64,000 nt of DNA from Limosilactobacillus sp. (lineage in GTDB: Bacteria; Bacillota; Bacilli; Lactobacillales; Lactobacillaceae), in contig NZ_JAKVPE010000001.1 of the NCBI RefSeq assembly GCF_022482365.1, forward strand, positions 124,001 to 188,000, in the 5' to 3' direction. Below, one piece after another: positions 51,959 through 60,397 of the stretch. The stretch's first letter is position 1. Each line of letters begins with the position of its first letter. The position numbers and the translations under genes were made by a program. The notes below the pieces were generated by a model. The model was not told where the DNA came from. It made no database searches and was given only the letters and a program-made list of their open reading frames with translations.

Positions 51959-52252
51959 ATGACAGAAACAAGTAATAATCCGATTGGAATTACAGTAGAC
52001 ACCATTAAAGATGCCTTACGAATTGATGGAAGCAATGACGATGCCTTGATTCAAGGGTATATCGACACTGCCAAAGACTATGTATCGAATGCTGTAGGTG
52101 AAAGTGTACCAATGAATGGTGACACCAAGTACAATTTAGCAGTAATTCTGCTAGTTCAATTCTGGTATAGCAACCGTACTATTGACATGAAACAAACACC
52201 ATACCAAGTTCGTTCACTGATTCAACAATTGCGTGGCGAATACTGGCAATAG
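51959..52252 (+). CDS. head-tail connector protein (gp6-like)
   Basis: 97 aa (ITVDTIKDALRIDGSNDDAL... SNRTIDMKQTPYQVRSLIQQ). It matches the HK97 gp6/phage DNA-packaging connector family that binds under the portal. With the head closure protein it completes a capsid ready for a tail. No tail genes follow; the next 265 nt are non-coding. Confidence 0.85.
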   Translation: MTETSNNPIGITVDTIKDALRIDGSNDDALIQGYIDTAKDYVSNAVGESVPMNGDTKYNLAVILLVQFWYSNRTIDMKQTPYQVRSLIQQLRGEYWQ

Positions 52253-52254
52253 CA

Positions 52255-52478
52255 TAGACCAGAACGCATGTTTGGTGTACAATATAGGTGTGCCAGAAAT
52301 GGCACAAAATAAACGTTTTTTGTAATGTGATCATTTAAAAGTGAATTGGCACATGATGATAGCAAGCGTCTATTTAATTCATTTCCTAATAAAATAGCTG
52401 AAGTTACAGAGCTTTGCTCACCAGGCAACTGGCAGAGTTGTACGTAACTATTAAAGCGTCGTTAATTGCGACGCTTTT
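52255..52478 (+). ncRNA. candidate small RNA in the satellite
   Basis: A promoter-like pair TAGACC (52255-52260), 17 bp, TACAAT (52278-52283) is followed by a perfect GTGCCA-GAAA-TGGCAC hairpin (52290-52305) and, 150 nt later, by a terminator AAAGCGTCG/CGACGCTTT with Ts (52454-52478). No reading frame of useful length lies between. A transcript of about 190 nt is inferred. Confidence 0.5.
52454..52478 (+). terminator. intrinsic terminator
   Basis: AAAGCGTCG-TTAATTG-CGACGCTTTT hairpin. Confidence 0.85.
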
Positions 52479-52517
52479 CTTATATACCCAGTAATCACAG
52501 TAAAGGTGGTTACAATT

Positions 52518-52922
52518 ATGCGAAAAGATATTAAAGAAATTCGCCAAGTGCTAAAAGATTATTCAAGAATTAAGCATGATTTGAAACAGGCAAACTTTTT
52601 ACCTAGTCCCCGTTTTGATGCGGTAAGCTCTCACAGCAACTCAAACCATACTGAAAGTAAATTCATCTACCATGCTGATTTGAGCTGGCAATTGCACCGG
52701 GTAGAAGAAGCAATCAACAATATTAAAGATTCTAAGTACCGGTTCATTATTAACAAGTACATAGTCAATAAGAAGTACAACCGTAAAGAATTATGTGACC
52801 GATACAATATTGGTTTACGTAGCTTTAACACCATGAAGAACCGGGCGTTAGTTGAATTTGCCAAAAACTATGGTATGGATTCGCTCTTAAACGAAATGGA
52901 AAAGCCCCAGGTGTATGATTAA
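52518..52922 (+). CDS. ArpU-like phage transcriptional regulator 1
   Basis: 134 aa. Basic and helical, with IRQVLKDYSRIKHDLKQANF at the N-terminus and a sigma-like helix-turn-helix at the end (KYNRKELCDRYNIGLRSFNT). The family (ArpU/RinA-like) activates late phage genes. The ATG lies behind AAAGGTGG. The next gene is a diverged paralogue. Being last in the element, it may act on the packaging operon in trans. Confidence 0.75.
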   Translation: MRKDIKEIRQVLKDYSRIKHDLKQANFLPSPRFDAVSSHSNSNHTESKFIYHADLSWQLHRVEEAINNIKDSKYRFIINKYIVNKKYNRKELCDRYNIGLRSFNTMKNRALVEFAKNYGMDSLLNEMEKPQVYD

Positions 52923-52973
52923 CCGTCTCACGTTGTCTGAAAGCCGTATAAAGTTAGGTGGATTAAGGTGTGT

Positions 52974-53360
52974 ATGGACGAAATAAAAATAATAAGGCAA
53001 TGGTTCAAGGATTATCACAAATGGAAAATAAAGGCCGCCCGTTTGAAGCCCCGTCAACGTGCTATACAAATTACCGGACTACCTAAAAGCAAGCCTACCG
53101 ACCCCGACAGTAAAATGGTCCAATACACTAACGCCACTAATGAATGCCAGCAACGCCTAGACCTATTGAAAATGATGGTTGACACAGAAGAAAAAGGTAA
53201 ATTATATGCTGACATTATCGAAAAGCGGTATTTACGAAGGTGGACAGTTGTTAAAACAATGGGCTACCTAGAAGAACATTACAACCTATATTTAAGTAGC
53301 CGTGCTTTAATACGTTATGAGCGTGAAGGACTACAATTGGCGCTGGATTTAGTGAAATAA
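52974..53360 (+). CDS. ArpU-like phage transcriptional regulator 2
   Basis: 128 aa. Same plan as its neighbour: IIRQWFKDYHKWKIKAARLK, then IEKRYLRRWTVVKTMGYLEE and a terminal helix. The pair looks like an old tandem duplication. ATG behind TTAAGGTG; a GTG two codons upstream is possible. The last gene before the right end of the element. Confidence 0.7.
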   Translation: MDEIKIIRQWFKDYHKWKIKAARLKPRQRAIQITGLPKSKPTDPDSKMVQYTNATNECQQRLDLLKMMVDTEEKGKLYADIIEKRYLRRWTVVKTMGYLEEHYNLYLSSRALIRYEREGLQLALDLVK

Positions 53361-53365
53361 AAAAA

Positions 53366-53385
53366 GACCACCAATTAAGGTGGCC
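53366..53385 (-). terminator. minus-strand terminator inside the right end
   Basis: On the minus strand GGCCACC-TTAATT-GGTGGTC is followed by seven Ts. It would stop transcription from tRNA-Ser entering the element. Confidence 0.65.
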
Positions 53386-53417
53386 ACCGTGCCAATGAAA
53401 CGTGAGAATTGATACTA

Positions 53418-53438
53418 TTTTGAGAACATTTTGAGAAC
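53418..53438. other. right arm-type integrase sites
   Basis: TTTTGAGAAC at 53418-53427 and 53429-53438, 11-bp period, the same as at the left end. They lie 100 bp before the right core. Confidence 0.7.
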
Positions 53439-53538
53439 GTTTATTTACTTGTCTTTGCATTCTAAGTAAATAAAAAATCCCTCAAATGCTGATTTAACAA
53501 CGCTTGGGGAACTTCCTAAAAGTCTATGAAATGTAGTT

Positions 53539-53552
53539 AAGGAGAGTACAGG
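53539..53552. other. attR core in tRNA-Ser 3' end
   Basis: AAGGAGAGTACAGG, covering the 3' acceptor strand and part of the T-stem of the tRNA gene (minus strand). Confidence 0.85.
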
Positions 53553-53628
53553 ATTTGAACCTGCGCGCCCGCTCTACACGGGTTCGCCGGATTTCGAGTC
53601 CGGTGCATTACCACTCTGCCAACTCTCC
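53541..53628 (-). tRNA. tRNA-Ser (anticodon CGA)
   Basis: 88 nt. Acceptor stem GGAGAGT/ACTCTCC; D-arm GCAGAGTGGTAATGC; anticodon stem CCGGA/TCCGG with loop CTCGAAA, anticodon CGA (reads UCG); long variable arm CCCG-TGTAGAG-CGGG typical of serine tRNA; T-arm GCAGG-TTCAAAT-CCTGT. No encoded CCA. The satellite has rebuilt the 3' end exactly, so the gene should still work. Confidence 0.95.
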
Positions 53629-53792
53629 ATATTCAACTTTTACATTGTACCAAATATCTCGAAATTCGTAAAGCCTGAATAGGAATGCTTTTTGCGGGTG
53701 TTCTCAGAAAAATTAGAGAAGCTTTCCATCTTATTTCACACTTGCCGGCTATAATTCTCCCAAGACTAAATCGGCAAAGGTGGACTATAGAT

Positions 53793-55562
53793 ATGAAGAA
53801 GGGCCAACGCCTCAAACTGATCCTCAAAAATAACTATGCATGTCTTCTGATCATTTTAACGGCCGGGGGACTGCTTTTTAGCCAAACGATTACTAATCAT
53901 CCCATTGTTGGGGCCGATAGCGTTTTTCACTACAACCGCTTTTACGAGACCTATTCGCAGCTGCGGAAGCACAAATTCAGCTGGTTTCAGTCAATTTACA
54001 GTTTTAATCAGAGCGGTCGAATCGTTAATGCCGTTTATGGACCATTATTTGCTTATTTTAACGGCTTGCTGCTGTTCGTGGTTCATAGTTGGTACCAGTA
54101 CCAGCTTCTGGCAAGTCTGATCATTTACTTGATTGCCGGCTATGGGATGTATCGACTGGCCCGCCAATTTAATCTTCAGCAGTTTATTGCTGCCTTAACG
54201 GCCAGCATCTACCTGACGATTGGTTGGGCCTCCCGTTGGCAAACGGGGAACAACGCCACCGCACTTGGCGCAATGCTGGCCCCGTACCTATTGCAGGTTG
54301 CTTATTGGATGGTCACGGATCCACAGCACCCGGTTCACTGGAAAAGTCTGGCGCTCCTGATGAGCATCACGATTGAAATTCACTTGCTTAGTGCCATCCT
54401 GTTTATGCTGCTGTTGATTCCCACCTGGCTCTACGCATTGAAAATCGCGGTGGCCAAGCGGCAACTGTTAATTCAAACGAGCAAGGCGGTCAGCGTGTCA
54501 TTGGTTTTGACGGCCAATACCTTGGGGCCATTAATCTTTTTGAGCCTGACCAACCACCTGGTCATGCCCGCGGACTTTGATGTCATCAAGAATACGTTGC
54601 GCCTCGATCCATTTTCCAACATCCGGACCTCGATCACCGTCTTTTTCCTCAGTGTCCTTTTTTGCCAACTCCTCTTTGCCGTCGTTACCTGGCGAAAGAA
54701 CCACTTGAATCTGATAGTTACAGTCACGGGGTTTGTCTTTTTATGGGGCAGTTCGCACTTTTTCCCGTGGGCTTGCTTGGTTAAAGCCTTCCCAAGCATT
54801 AGCTCTTATCTCCAGTTTCCGGTACGCCTGACAATTTTGGCCTACCCTCTGTTGATGCTTGGAATCGGCTTCTCCTTTGACCTAATTGTACATCAGCGTG
54901 GTACAAAATTTACTCAATGCATCGGCGGTGCTGCCTTAGTATTGATTTGGCTAGTTTGCTTGGGCCAGGCCGGCCGGGTAATCAATCATCGTGCCCAGGT
55001 TGGCTTCATGCCGCGGGTTTTGGAAAGCAAGACGACCTCCGTGGGGAAAAGCAACAGCGCTAAGGATCGGCAGCAGGTTTTGCGGGCGACCCGCAAAAGG
55101 GGCTATCGCAAGTTCTTAACGGAGTTGCAAAAGCGGATTCCTGATTATCTGACTTCCACTAAAACGAATACTCCGGCAATGGTGGCTGCCGAAAGCTATG
55201 CTCATTCGGTGGTGGACCGAGTCTCCAACGTTCAAATTCAGGCAGCTAGCAGGGGACGCTTGAAACTGACCTGGACTGCGACAAAGAGGGGCACCAAGCA
55301 ATTGCCGGTCGTCACCTACCGGCAATCTCAGCTGACTGTGAACGGTCACCGGGTTAACCACTTTGCGCGGTCATTGGTCGGCTCGCCGACGGTTAAACAG
55401 CAAAAAGGGCACAACGTTGCCTACTTGACCTATGCTCCACCAACGTGGCTTAATGCGTTGGTTGCCGTTTCGCTATTGGCTTGGCTATTATGGGCAGGCA
55501 GGGCGCTTCTTATCCTGATAATAAGGAGAGTTAACCGTGAAATTGGCAGAGCCCCGCAATAG
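53793..55562 (+). CDS. polytopic membrane protein, YfhO/PTPS-related type
   Basis: 589 aa. About ten transmembrane helices are followed by a C-terminal soluble part with a last membrane helix (LNALVAVSLLAWLLWAGRAL). The first loop (PIVGADSVFHYNRFYETYSQ) has the acidic-aromatic pattern of GT-C-fold sugar transferases or the PTPS-related membrane family. A role in cell-surface glycosylation is plausible, not shown. The ATG (MKKGQRLK) lies behind AAAGGTGG. It stands alone between tRNA-Ser and rnhA. Confidence 0.7.
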   Translation: MKKGQRLKLILKNNYACLLIILTAGGLLFSQTITNHPIVGADSVFHYNRFYETYSQLRKHKFSWFQSIYSFNQSGRIVNAVYGPLFAYFNGLLLFVVHSWYQYQLLASLIIYLIAGYGMYRLARQFNLQQFIAALTASIYLTIGWASRWQTGNNATALGAMLAPYLLQVAYWMVTDPQHPVHWKSLALLMSITIEIHLLSAILFMLLLIPTWLYALKIAVAKRQLLIQTSKAVSVSLVLTANTLGPLIFLSLTNHLVMPADFDVIKNTLRLDPFSNIRTSITVFFLSVLFCQLLFAVVTWRKNHLNLIVTVTGFVFLWGSSHFFPWACLVKAFPSISSYLQFPVRLTILAYPLLMLGIGFSFDLIVHQRGTKFTQCIGGAALVLIWLVCLGQAGRVINHRAQVGFMPRVLESKTTSVGKSNSAKDRQQVLRATRKRGYRKFLTELQKRIPDYLTSTKTNTPAMVAAESYAHSVVDRVSNVQIQAASRGRLKLTWTATKRGTKQLPVVTYRQSQLTVNGHRVNHFARSLVGSPTVKQQKGHNVAYLTYAPPTWLNALVAVSLLAWLLWAGRALLILIIRRVNREIGRAPQ

Positions 55563-55599
55563 TGTATAATGGAACGGTGATGAGAAAGGATTGGGATCA

Positions 55600-56298
55600 A
55601 TGACAAGAAAGTACTATGCGGTCAAACGGGGCCGAACGCCCGGAATCTATACCACCTGGGCGGAATGTCAGCGCCAGGTGAGTGGTTTTTCCGGCGCGGT
55701 CTACAAGAGCTTTGCCAGTCGCCAACAAGCCCTGGCCTGGCTGCAGCAGACCCAGCCAAGGCAACACCGTCCACAGCAGCTGCAGCTAACGCTGGATGAC
55801 CAGGCTCGCCCAACACAGCCGGCAGCGATCAAACTGTATACCGACGGGGGCTCCCGCAACCATGGCAATAAGCGGGGCCAGCACGTCAAGGCAAACGACA
55901 AGGCGGCCTGGGCCTACCTGATCGAGTACCGGGGCGCTCAACAAACTGGGACGGGCGGCGAATATGGTGCCACCAACAACAAGATGGAAGTCCTGGCCCT
56001 GATAAATGCTTTGCAGTTTCTGCTGGACCACCGGCTTAATAATGAGACGATCGCGGCCACCTTGGATTCGCACTATGTCTTGGATCCGATCACAAAGGGC
56101 TGGCTTTACGGCTGGCAGCGCCGGGGCTGGCGAACCGCTTCCGGCTCACCGGTGGCCAACGCTGAGCAGTGGCAGCAGCTGCTGCGCCTCTTGCCACGAT
56201 TTGCCCACTTGTCCTTTCAATGGACGAAGGGGCACGCGGATAACCAGGGAAACAATGTCGTGGACGGCCTGCTAAATCAAACAATGGACAAAATGTAA
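55600..56298 (+). CDS. rnhA: ribonuclease HI with N-terminal viroplasmin-like domain
   Basis: 232 aa. The N-terminal RNA/DNA hybrid-binding domain (about 4-45, KYYAVKRGRTPGIYTTWAEC) is joined by a Gln-rich linker to an RNase HI domain. Catalytic acids appear in LYTDGGSRN, NNKMEVLAL, LDSHYVLD and NNVVDGLL. It degrades the RNA strand of RNA-DNA hybrids. The ATG lies behind GAAAGGATTG. Confidence 0.93.
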   Translation: MTRKYYAVKRGRTPGIYTTWAECQRQVSGFSGAVYKSFASRQQALAWLQQTQPRQHRPQQLQLTLDDQARPTQPAAIKLYTDGGSRNHGNKRGQHVKANDKAAWAYLIEYRGAQQTGTGGEYGATNNKMEVLALINALQFLLDHRLNNETIAATLDSHYVLDPITKGWLYGWQRRGWRTASGSPVANAEQWQQLLRLLPRFAHLSFQWTKGHADNQGNNVVDGLLNQTMDKM

Positions 56299-56314
56299 AA
56301 TGGGGATGAAAAAA

Positions 56315-57475
56315 ATGAAGATTGGAATCGATGAGATGGCCTTTGCGACCACGGATCAGTACATTGATCTGCGTGAGCTAGCGAAAAGACGCGGTGACGA
56401 GCCCGATAAGTACACAATCGGCATCGGCCAGGATCAGCAGGCGGTGGTTCCACCCACTCAGGACATCGTCACCCTGGGGGCAGCAGCGGCCGAAAAGCTG
56501 TTGAATCCCACCAACATAAAAAATATTTCGACGATCATTGTGGCCACCGAATCCGGGATCGATAATTCAAAGGCTAGCGCGATCTACATTAAACATCTGC
56601 TGGGTTTGAACGATTTTGTGCGGACCGTGGAACTCAAGGAAGCCTGTTATTCCGGGACCGCGGCCATTCAGTTTGCTCGCGGACTGGTGGCGCTAAACCC
56701 ACAGGAAACGGTGCTGGTTATCGCGGCCGACATTGCTCGCTATGGCCTGAATACCCCTGGGGAAGTGACACAGGGGGCCGGGGCCGTGGCCATGCTGATC
56801 GGTGCCAACCCGCACGTTTTGGCGATTGAGCCGACGGCGGTTTCCTATAGCAAGGACATCATGGATTTCTGGCGGCCACTCTACGCCACCGAGGCAATGG
56901 TGGACGGGAAATACTCGACCAACGTCTACATCGACTTCTTCTTGCAGACCTTTACCCGCTACCAGCAGCTGACCGGTCGAAAGCTGGAGGACTTCGCCGG
57001 CCTGGCCTTCCACCTGCCGTTCACCAAAATGGGGAAGAAGGCGCTGGAGGCACTGCTGGGGCAACGGACCGACCCGACTGCTCAGCGGATGCGGAAGCAG
57101 TTGACCGCCGAGCAGGCCTACTGTCGGCAGGTCGGCAACCTCTACACCGGTTCACTTTACCTGGGCTTGATGTCGATGCTGCAAAACGGCCGGATTCAAG
57201 CCGGCGATCGGCTGGGGCTATTTAGCTATGGTTCCGGGGCCGAGGGCGAATTCTATACTGGAATTGTCCAGGCCGGCTTTGCCACTTACCTGAATGATAT
57301 CCAAGCCGATCTGGACGCGCGCCACCAGGTTTCAATTGATGAATACGAACGACTTTTCAACGCCCAGCTGGGGATGAATTCTGCAGACCAGCAGTTTGAT
57401 CTGGCAGGCGATCAGCTGCCATTCGTGCTGGCGGGGCAAAGGGATCACCAGCGAATCTACCAACGCAACCAATAA
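56315..57475 (+). CDS. mvaS: hydroxymethylglutaryl-CoA synthase
   Basis: 386 aa. It condenses acetyl-CoA and acetoacetyl-CoA to HMG-CoA in the mevalonate route to isoprenoids, the route used by lactobacilli. The catalytic Cys is in LKEACYSGTAA, His in LAFHLPFTKMG, and the N-terminal Glu in VATESGIDNSK. I chose the ATG at 56315 (MKIGIDEM) for spacing to GGGGAT; 56306 is possible. It converges on lexA. Confidence 0.95.
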   Translation: MKIGIDEMAFATTDQYIDLRELAKRRGDEPDKYTIGIGQDQQAVVPPTQDIVTLGAAAAEKLLNPTNIKNISTIIVATESGIDNSKASAIYIKHLLGLNDFVRTVELKEACYSGTAAIQFARGLVALNPQETVLVIAADIARYGLNTPGEVTQGAGAVAMLIGANPHVLAIEPTAVSYSKDIMDFWRPLYATEAMVDGKYSTNVYIDFFLQTFTRYQQLTGRKLEDFAGLAFHLPFTKMGKKALEALLGQRTDPTAQRMRKQLTAEQAYCRQVGNLYTGSLYLGLMSMLQNGRIQAGDRLGLFSYGSGAEGEFYTGIVQAGFATYLNDIQADLDARHQVSIDEYERLFNAQLGMNSADQQFDLAGDQLPFVLAGQRDHQRIYQRNQ

Positions 57476-57476
57476 A

Positions 57477-57514
57477 AAAATCGGCAGTGCACGTTTGGAT
57501 GCACTGCCGATTTT
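57477..57514. terminator. bidirectional terminator between mvaS and lexA
   Basis: AAAATCGGCAGTGCA/TGCACTGCCGATTTT, perfect 15-bp stem with 8-nt loop and T/A runs on both sides. Confidence 0.92.
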
Positions 57515-57525
57515 GGCTTTGGCAA

Positions 57526-58152
57526 TTAAAAGATATGATCACGGAAGAGTCCGACGACCTTGCCGAGGATTTTAACGTTTTGCAGGAAAATCGGTGCCAT
57601 GGTGTCGTTCTCCGGTTGAAGGCGGAAGCGGGTCTTTTCTTTGAAGAACCGCTTGCAGGTGGCTTCGTTGTCGTCGTTCATCGCGATTACGATGTCACCA
57701 TTCTTTGCCGTGGATTGCTTGCGAACGATTACCTGATCGCCATTCAGAATCCCGGCCTTGATCATACTAGTTCCACGAATTGTCAGCATGAAGAGGTCAT
57801 TGTTGTCCTGAATCGAAGGCGGGATTGGGAAGAAGTCCGTGGCGTCTTGGACCGCCAAGATTGGCTGCCCGGCGGTAACAACCCCCAGGACGGGAATCTT
57901 GGTCTGCAGTGGCTTAACACCGAGCAGGTCCAGCCCCTTAGGCGTGATCTCGAGCGCCCGGGGCTTCGCTGAATCCTTGCGTAAAAAGCCCTTGTCAATT
58001 AGGCGGGTAATGTGTCCGTGGACGGTTGATGTCGATGATAGGCCCACCGCACTGCAGATCTCCCGAACCGTCGGCGGATAGCCGTGTTCGGTGACTTGCT
58101 TGTGGATGTAGCTTAAGACCGCCATTTGTTTGTTTTTAGCAGCTCTTGGCAT
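57526..58152 (-). CDS. lexA: SOS repressor LexA
   Basis: 208 aa. A winged helix-turn-helix ([20 protein letters not shown]) is followed by the S24 autoprotease: cleavage site Ala94-Gly95 in VVTAGQP, nucleophile Ser129 in RGTSMIKAG, Lys167 in ATCKRFF. It represses DNA-damage genes until RecA filaments trigger self-cleavage. Divergent from the DUF896 gene, with an SOS box between. Confidence 0.97.
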   Translation of the reverse strand: MPRAAKNKQMAVLSYIHKQVTEHGYPPTVREICSAVGLSSTSTVHGHITRLIDKGFLRKDSAKPRALEITPKGLDLLGVKPLQTKIPVLGVVTAGQPILAVQDATDFFPIPPSIQDNNDLFMLTIRGTSMIKAGILNGDQVIVRKQSTAKNGDIVIAMNDDNEATCKRFFKEKTRFRLQPENDTMAPIFLQNVKILGKVVGLFRDHIF

Positions 58153-58208
58153 ACTTACACCTCATTATTACTTATTATGTAAAGGATACCATAGCAGAAA
58201 TTATATTT

Positions 58209-58222
58209 CAAACGTACGTTCG
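58209..58222. promoter_or_regulatory. SOS (LexA) box
   Basis: CAAACGTACGTTCG; its complement CGAACGTACGTTTG fits the Gram-positive CGAACN4GTTYG box. It overlaps a TATAAT-type sequence upstream of lexA, so lexA is autoregulated. The divergent DUF896 gene could also be affected. Confidence 0.85.
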
Positions 58223-58311
58223 TCGCCTTTTTACGTATACGGATAATTTGCAATTAAGGATCAAATTCGGTAAAATCTAAGCCGTTAGAACAGGAAAGGA
58301 AGGGTCCGTGG

Positions 58312-58563
58312 ATGACTGAATCAAAGGAACAGGATGAGCTGTTAAAGCGCATCAATGAATTGGCCCACAAGAACAAGACGGAGGGGCTGACTGAACCGGA
58401 AACCCGGGAACGGGAACGGCTGCGGCGCGAATACATTAAGAATTTCCGTAAAGCAATGCGGAGCAACATCGAAATGATGCGGATCTTTGACAAGAACGGC
58501 AAGGAAGTTACTCCCGAAAAGGTTCGTCAGATTCAACGCAAAAAAGGCCTGCGCGACGATTAA
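58312..58563 (+). CDS. DUF896 protein (YnzC, UPF0291)
   Basis: 83 aa (LLKRINELAHKNKTEGLTEP... GKEVTPEKVRQIQRKKGLRD). It matches the small helical YnzC family found next to lexA in Bacilli, where it lies in the SOS-linked yneA operon. No yneA-like division inhibitor is seen here. AAGGAAGGG precedes the ATG. Confidence 0.92.
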   Translation: MTESKEQDELLKRINELAHKNKTEGLTEPETRERERLRREYIKNFRKAMRSNIEMMRIFDKNGKEVTPEKVRQIQRKKGLRDD

Positions 58564-58638
58564 GTCCAGATTTTGCCTTTTCAAGCGTCCCGCGATCGTG
58601 TAAGATGGAAAGGTAACTAACCAAAGGAGGAATTAGTC

Positions 58639-58866
58639 GTGGGTATGACAATTTTATGGACCATCCTGGGATTACTGGTTGGCCTGGTTGTCGGTTTCTT
58701 CGGCGCCCGTAAGTACATGGAAAATTACCTTCGTAATAATCCACCAATTTCTGAAGAAATGCTGCGGACAATGATGCTTCAGATGGGACAGAAGCCTTCG
58801 AGCCGGAAGCTTCACCAGATGATGCAGACCATGAAGACACAAGCGCGGAAAGCAAACCGCAAGTAA
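58639..58866 (+). CDS. YneF family membrane protein (UPF0154)
   Basis: 75 aa. One N-terminal transmembrane helix ([20 protein letters not shown]) is followed by a conserved tail ([20 protein letters not shown]). Function unknown. GTG start 8 nt after AAAGGAGG; an ATG two codons on is less well spaced. It follows the DUF896 gene as in Bacillus. Confidence 0.9.
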   Translation: MGMTILWTILGLLVGLVVGFFGARKYMENYLRNNPPISEEMLRTMMLQMGQKPSSRKLHQMMQTMKTQARKANRK

Positions 58867-58871
58867 AAAAT

Positions 58872-58905
58872 AAAAGGGATGCGTTTCGGCATCCCTTTTA
58901 TTTTT
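58872..58905. terminator. terminator between yneF-type gene and plsC
   Basis: AAAGGGATGC-GTTTCG-GCATCCCTTT, usable from both strands. Confidence 0.88.
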
Positions 58906-59542
58906 AGAAATTATCATCCTTAGGCTTGGGTGGCATGATGTAATGAAAATCAGGGTTGATTTGTGCATCGAGCTGGTCAAAGGCATCCTGCATTTCCCGT
59001 TCGATCTTGGCCTGATTCTCGTCTGTCAGCCGCAGCTTGCGATCGATGTAGATCGGCTTGCCAAAGGCAATGTTGCGGGGCTTGCGACTGAAAAGTTGCC
59101 CAAATTTCAGCGGTCCCTGGTAAACCACGGGTACGAGGGGGACGCCAGCCATCTTGGCAATCACAACCGCACCGCCCTTGAGCTTGGCTGAGTAGCGTGA
59201 GCCAGTTGGGAAAATGATCGTTGACAGGTCAGTCTTGCGCAGCATTTTGACTGGTGTCTTGATCACCGACGGCCCCGGATTCTTCCGGTCGACCGGGAAG
59301 GCGTTGAGGGCCCGGAGAAATTTATTGGCGAGCGGGTTTTCAAACAGTTCCTTCTTGGCCATGAAACTGAATTTCTTCGGCCAGATCGCCAGGGCAATCA
59401 GGACCGGATCCATCCAGGTGCGGTGGGGAGCGACGACCACGTAGTTCCCCTCCGGCAGGTTCTCACGATTATAAATCTTTGCCCGACCGTTGATCAGGTT
59501 GAGCAGCGGATTGACAATTTTTACTAGAAAATTATAAAGCAT
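58904..59542 (-). CDS. plsC: 1-acyl-sn-glycerol-3-phosphate acyltransferase
   Basis: 212 aa. It makes phosphatidic acid at the membrane. The HX4D motif APHRTWMDPVL is intact. The second block reads FPTGSRYS instead of the usual FPEGTRS, so Thr replaces the conserved Glu. The PVVYQG block is present. The N-terminus is hydrophobic. The ATG (MLYNFLVK) lies behind GGAAG; a TTG upstream is unlikely. Some Lactobacillales members share such changes, so function is probably kept. Confidence 0.88.
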   Translation of the reverse strand: MLYNFLVKIVNPLLNLINGRAKIYNRENLPEGNYVVVAPHRTWMDPVLIALAIWPKKFSFMAKKELFENPLANKFLRALNAFPVDRKNPGPSVIKTPVKMLRKTDLSTIIFPTGSRYSAKLKGGAVVIAKMAGVPLVPVVYQGPLKFGQLFSRKPRNIAFGKPIYIDRKLRLTDENQAKIEREMQDAFDQLDAQINPDFHYIMPPKPKDDNF

Positions 59543-59638
59543 CTTTTTTCTTCCAATCAAAATCAAATTACTTATCTAGCCCCTAAGTATGACGAAAAAA
59601 CTTAGAAGATGCAAGCGGAAAAGAAAGGAAAGAAGCAA

Positions 59639-60397
59639 ATGGAACCATCATCACTATTAAAGGACGATGAGCGCATCGACCAACTCTACAGCCAGGACGT
59701 CCAGATCATTCAGAGCCCGAGCTGCTTTGCCTTTTCACTGGATGCGGTTCTGCTCGCCGACTTTGTGCGGGAAAATCATCGTCACAAGCTGAAGACGGTC
59801 GATCTTTGTGCCGGCAACGGGGCGATTGGTCTCTTCCTGCATAATAAGCTTGGCGGAACCTTTACCGAGGTCGAGCTGCAGCCGCGAATCGCGGACATGG
59901 CCAAGCGCAGCATTGAGCTCAACGGCCTGGGTGATCGCTACCGGGTGCTGAACATGGACATCAAGGACGTCTTCACCCAGGTTCCTAAGGATTCGGCCGA
60001 CGTGGTGCTGTGCAACCCGCCCTACTTCTCGGTGACGGCCAAAAGTCAGAAAAACCCGAATCGCTACCTGGCCCTGGCCCGTCATGAGATCGCAACTAAC
60101 CTGCAAACGGTGGCCCAGCAGATGAGCGGCCTGTTAAAGATGAACGGTCACGGGTACCTGGTTCACCGGCCGGACCGGTTGACCGAAATCCTGACGACGA
60201 TGCAAGAATGGCGGCTAGTTCCCAAACGATTACGCCTGATTCATCCCAAGGCTCAGCGCGACGCCAACATGCTTCTCCTGGAGGTCATTAAGGACGGCAA
60301 GCCGGGTGGATTAAAGGTCGTGCCGCCACTGGTTGTCAGCGGGGACGATGGGGAGTATTTGCCGGAGGTGCAAAAACTGCTTTATGGCCAGCAGTAA
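59639..60397 (+). CDS. trmN6: tRNA1(Val) adenine-N6 methyltransferase family
   Basis: 252-aa SAM methyltransferase (TrmN6/YabB type). SAM loop VDLCAGNGAIGLF and catalytic VLCNPPYF. It is followed by the GIY-YIG gene with a 14-nt overlap, the conserved yabB-yazA pairing. The ATG (MEPSSLLKDDERID) lies behind GAAAGGAAAG. Confidence 0.9.
   Translation: MEPSSLLKDDERIDQLYSQDVQIIQSPSCFAFSLDAVLLADFVRENHRHKLKTVDLCAGNGAIGLFLHNKLGGTFTEVELQPRIADMAKRSIELNGLGDRYRVLNMDIKDVFTQVPKDSADVVLCNPPYFSVTAKSQKNPNRYLALARHEIATNLQTVAQQMSGLLKMNGHGYLVHRPDRLTEILTTMQEWRLVPKRLRLIHPKAQRDANMLLLEVIKDGKPGGLKVVPPLVVSGDDGEYLPEVQKLLYGQQ

Larger units (their letters stand above)
39659..53552. mobile_element. capsid-forming PICI-like phage satellite (about 13.9 kb) in tRNA-Ser
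   Basis: It is bounded by a 14-bp direct repeat AAGGAGAGTACAGG (39659-39672 and 53539-53552), the second copy being the 3' end of tRNA-Ser(CGA). Order: integrase and repressor leftward; then excisionase-like gene, small genes, D5/P4 helicase, Cse60-like, head closure, HNH, TerS, TerL, portal, protease-capsid fusion, connector and two ArpU-like regulators rightward. All head and packaging functions are present. No tail, tape-measure, baseplate, holin or endolysin genes are seen. Base composition is AT-richer than the chromosome. Size and content fit cf-PICIs; a decayed siphophage is the alternative, but the genes are intact and compact. Confidence 0.85.

Noticed and set aside
39659-53552. element as a degraded full prophage
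   Set aside because: All genes are open and tightly packed, ends are precise, and tail and lysis modules are cleanly absent rather than broken; still listed as the main alternative.
53629-53792. upstream extension of the 589-aa membrane protein from 53685
   Set aside because: No ribosome-binding site and the extension is not membrane-like; the ATG at 53793 has AAAGGTGG at good distance.
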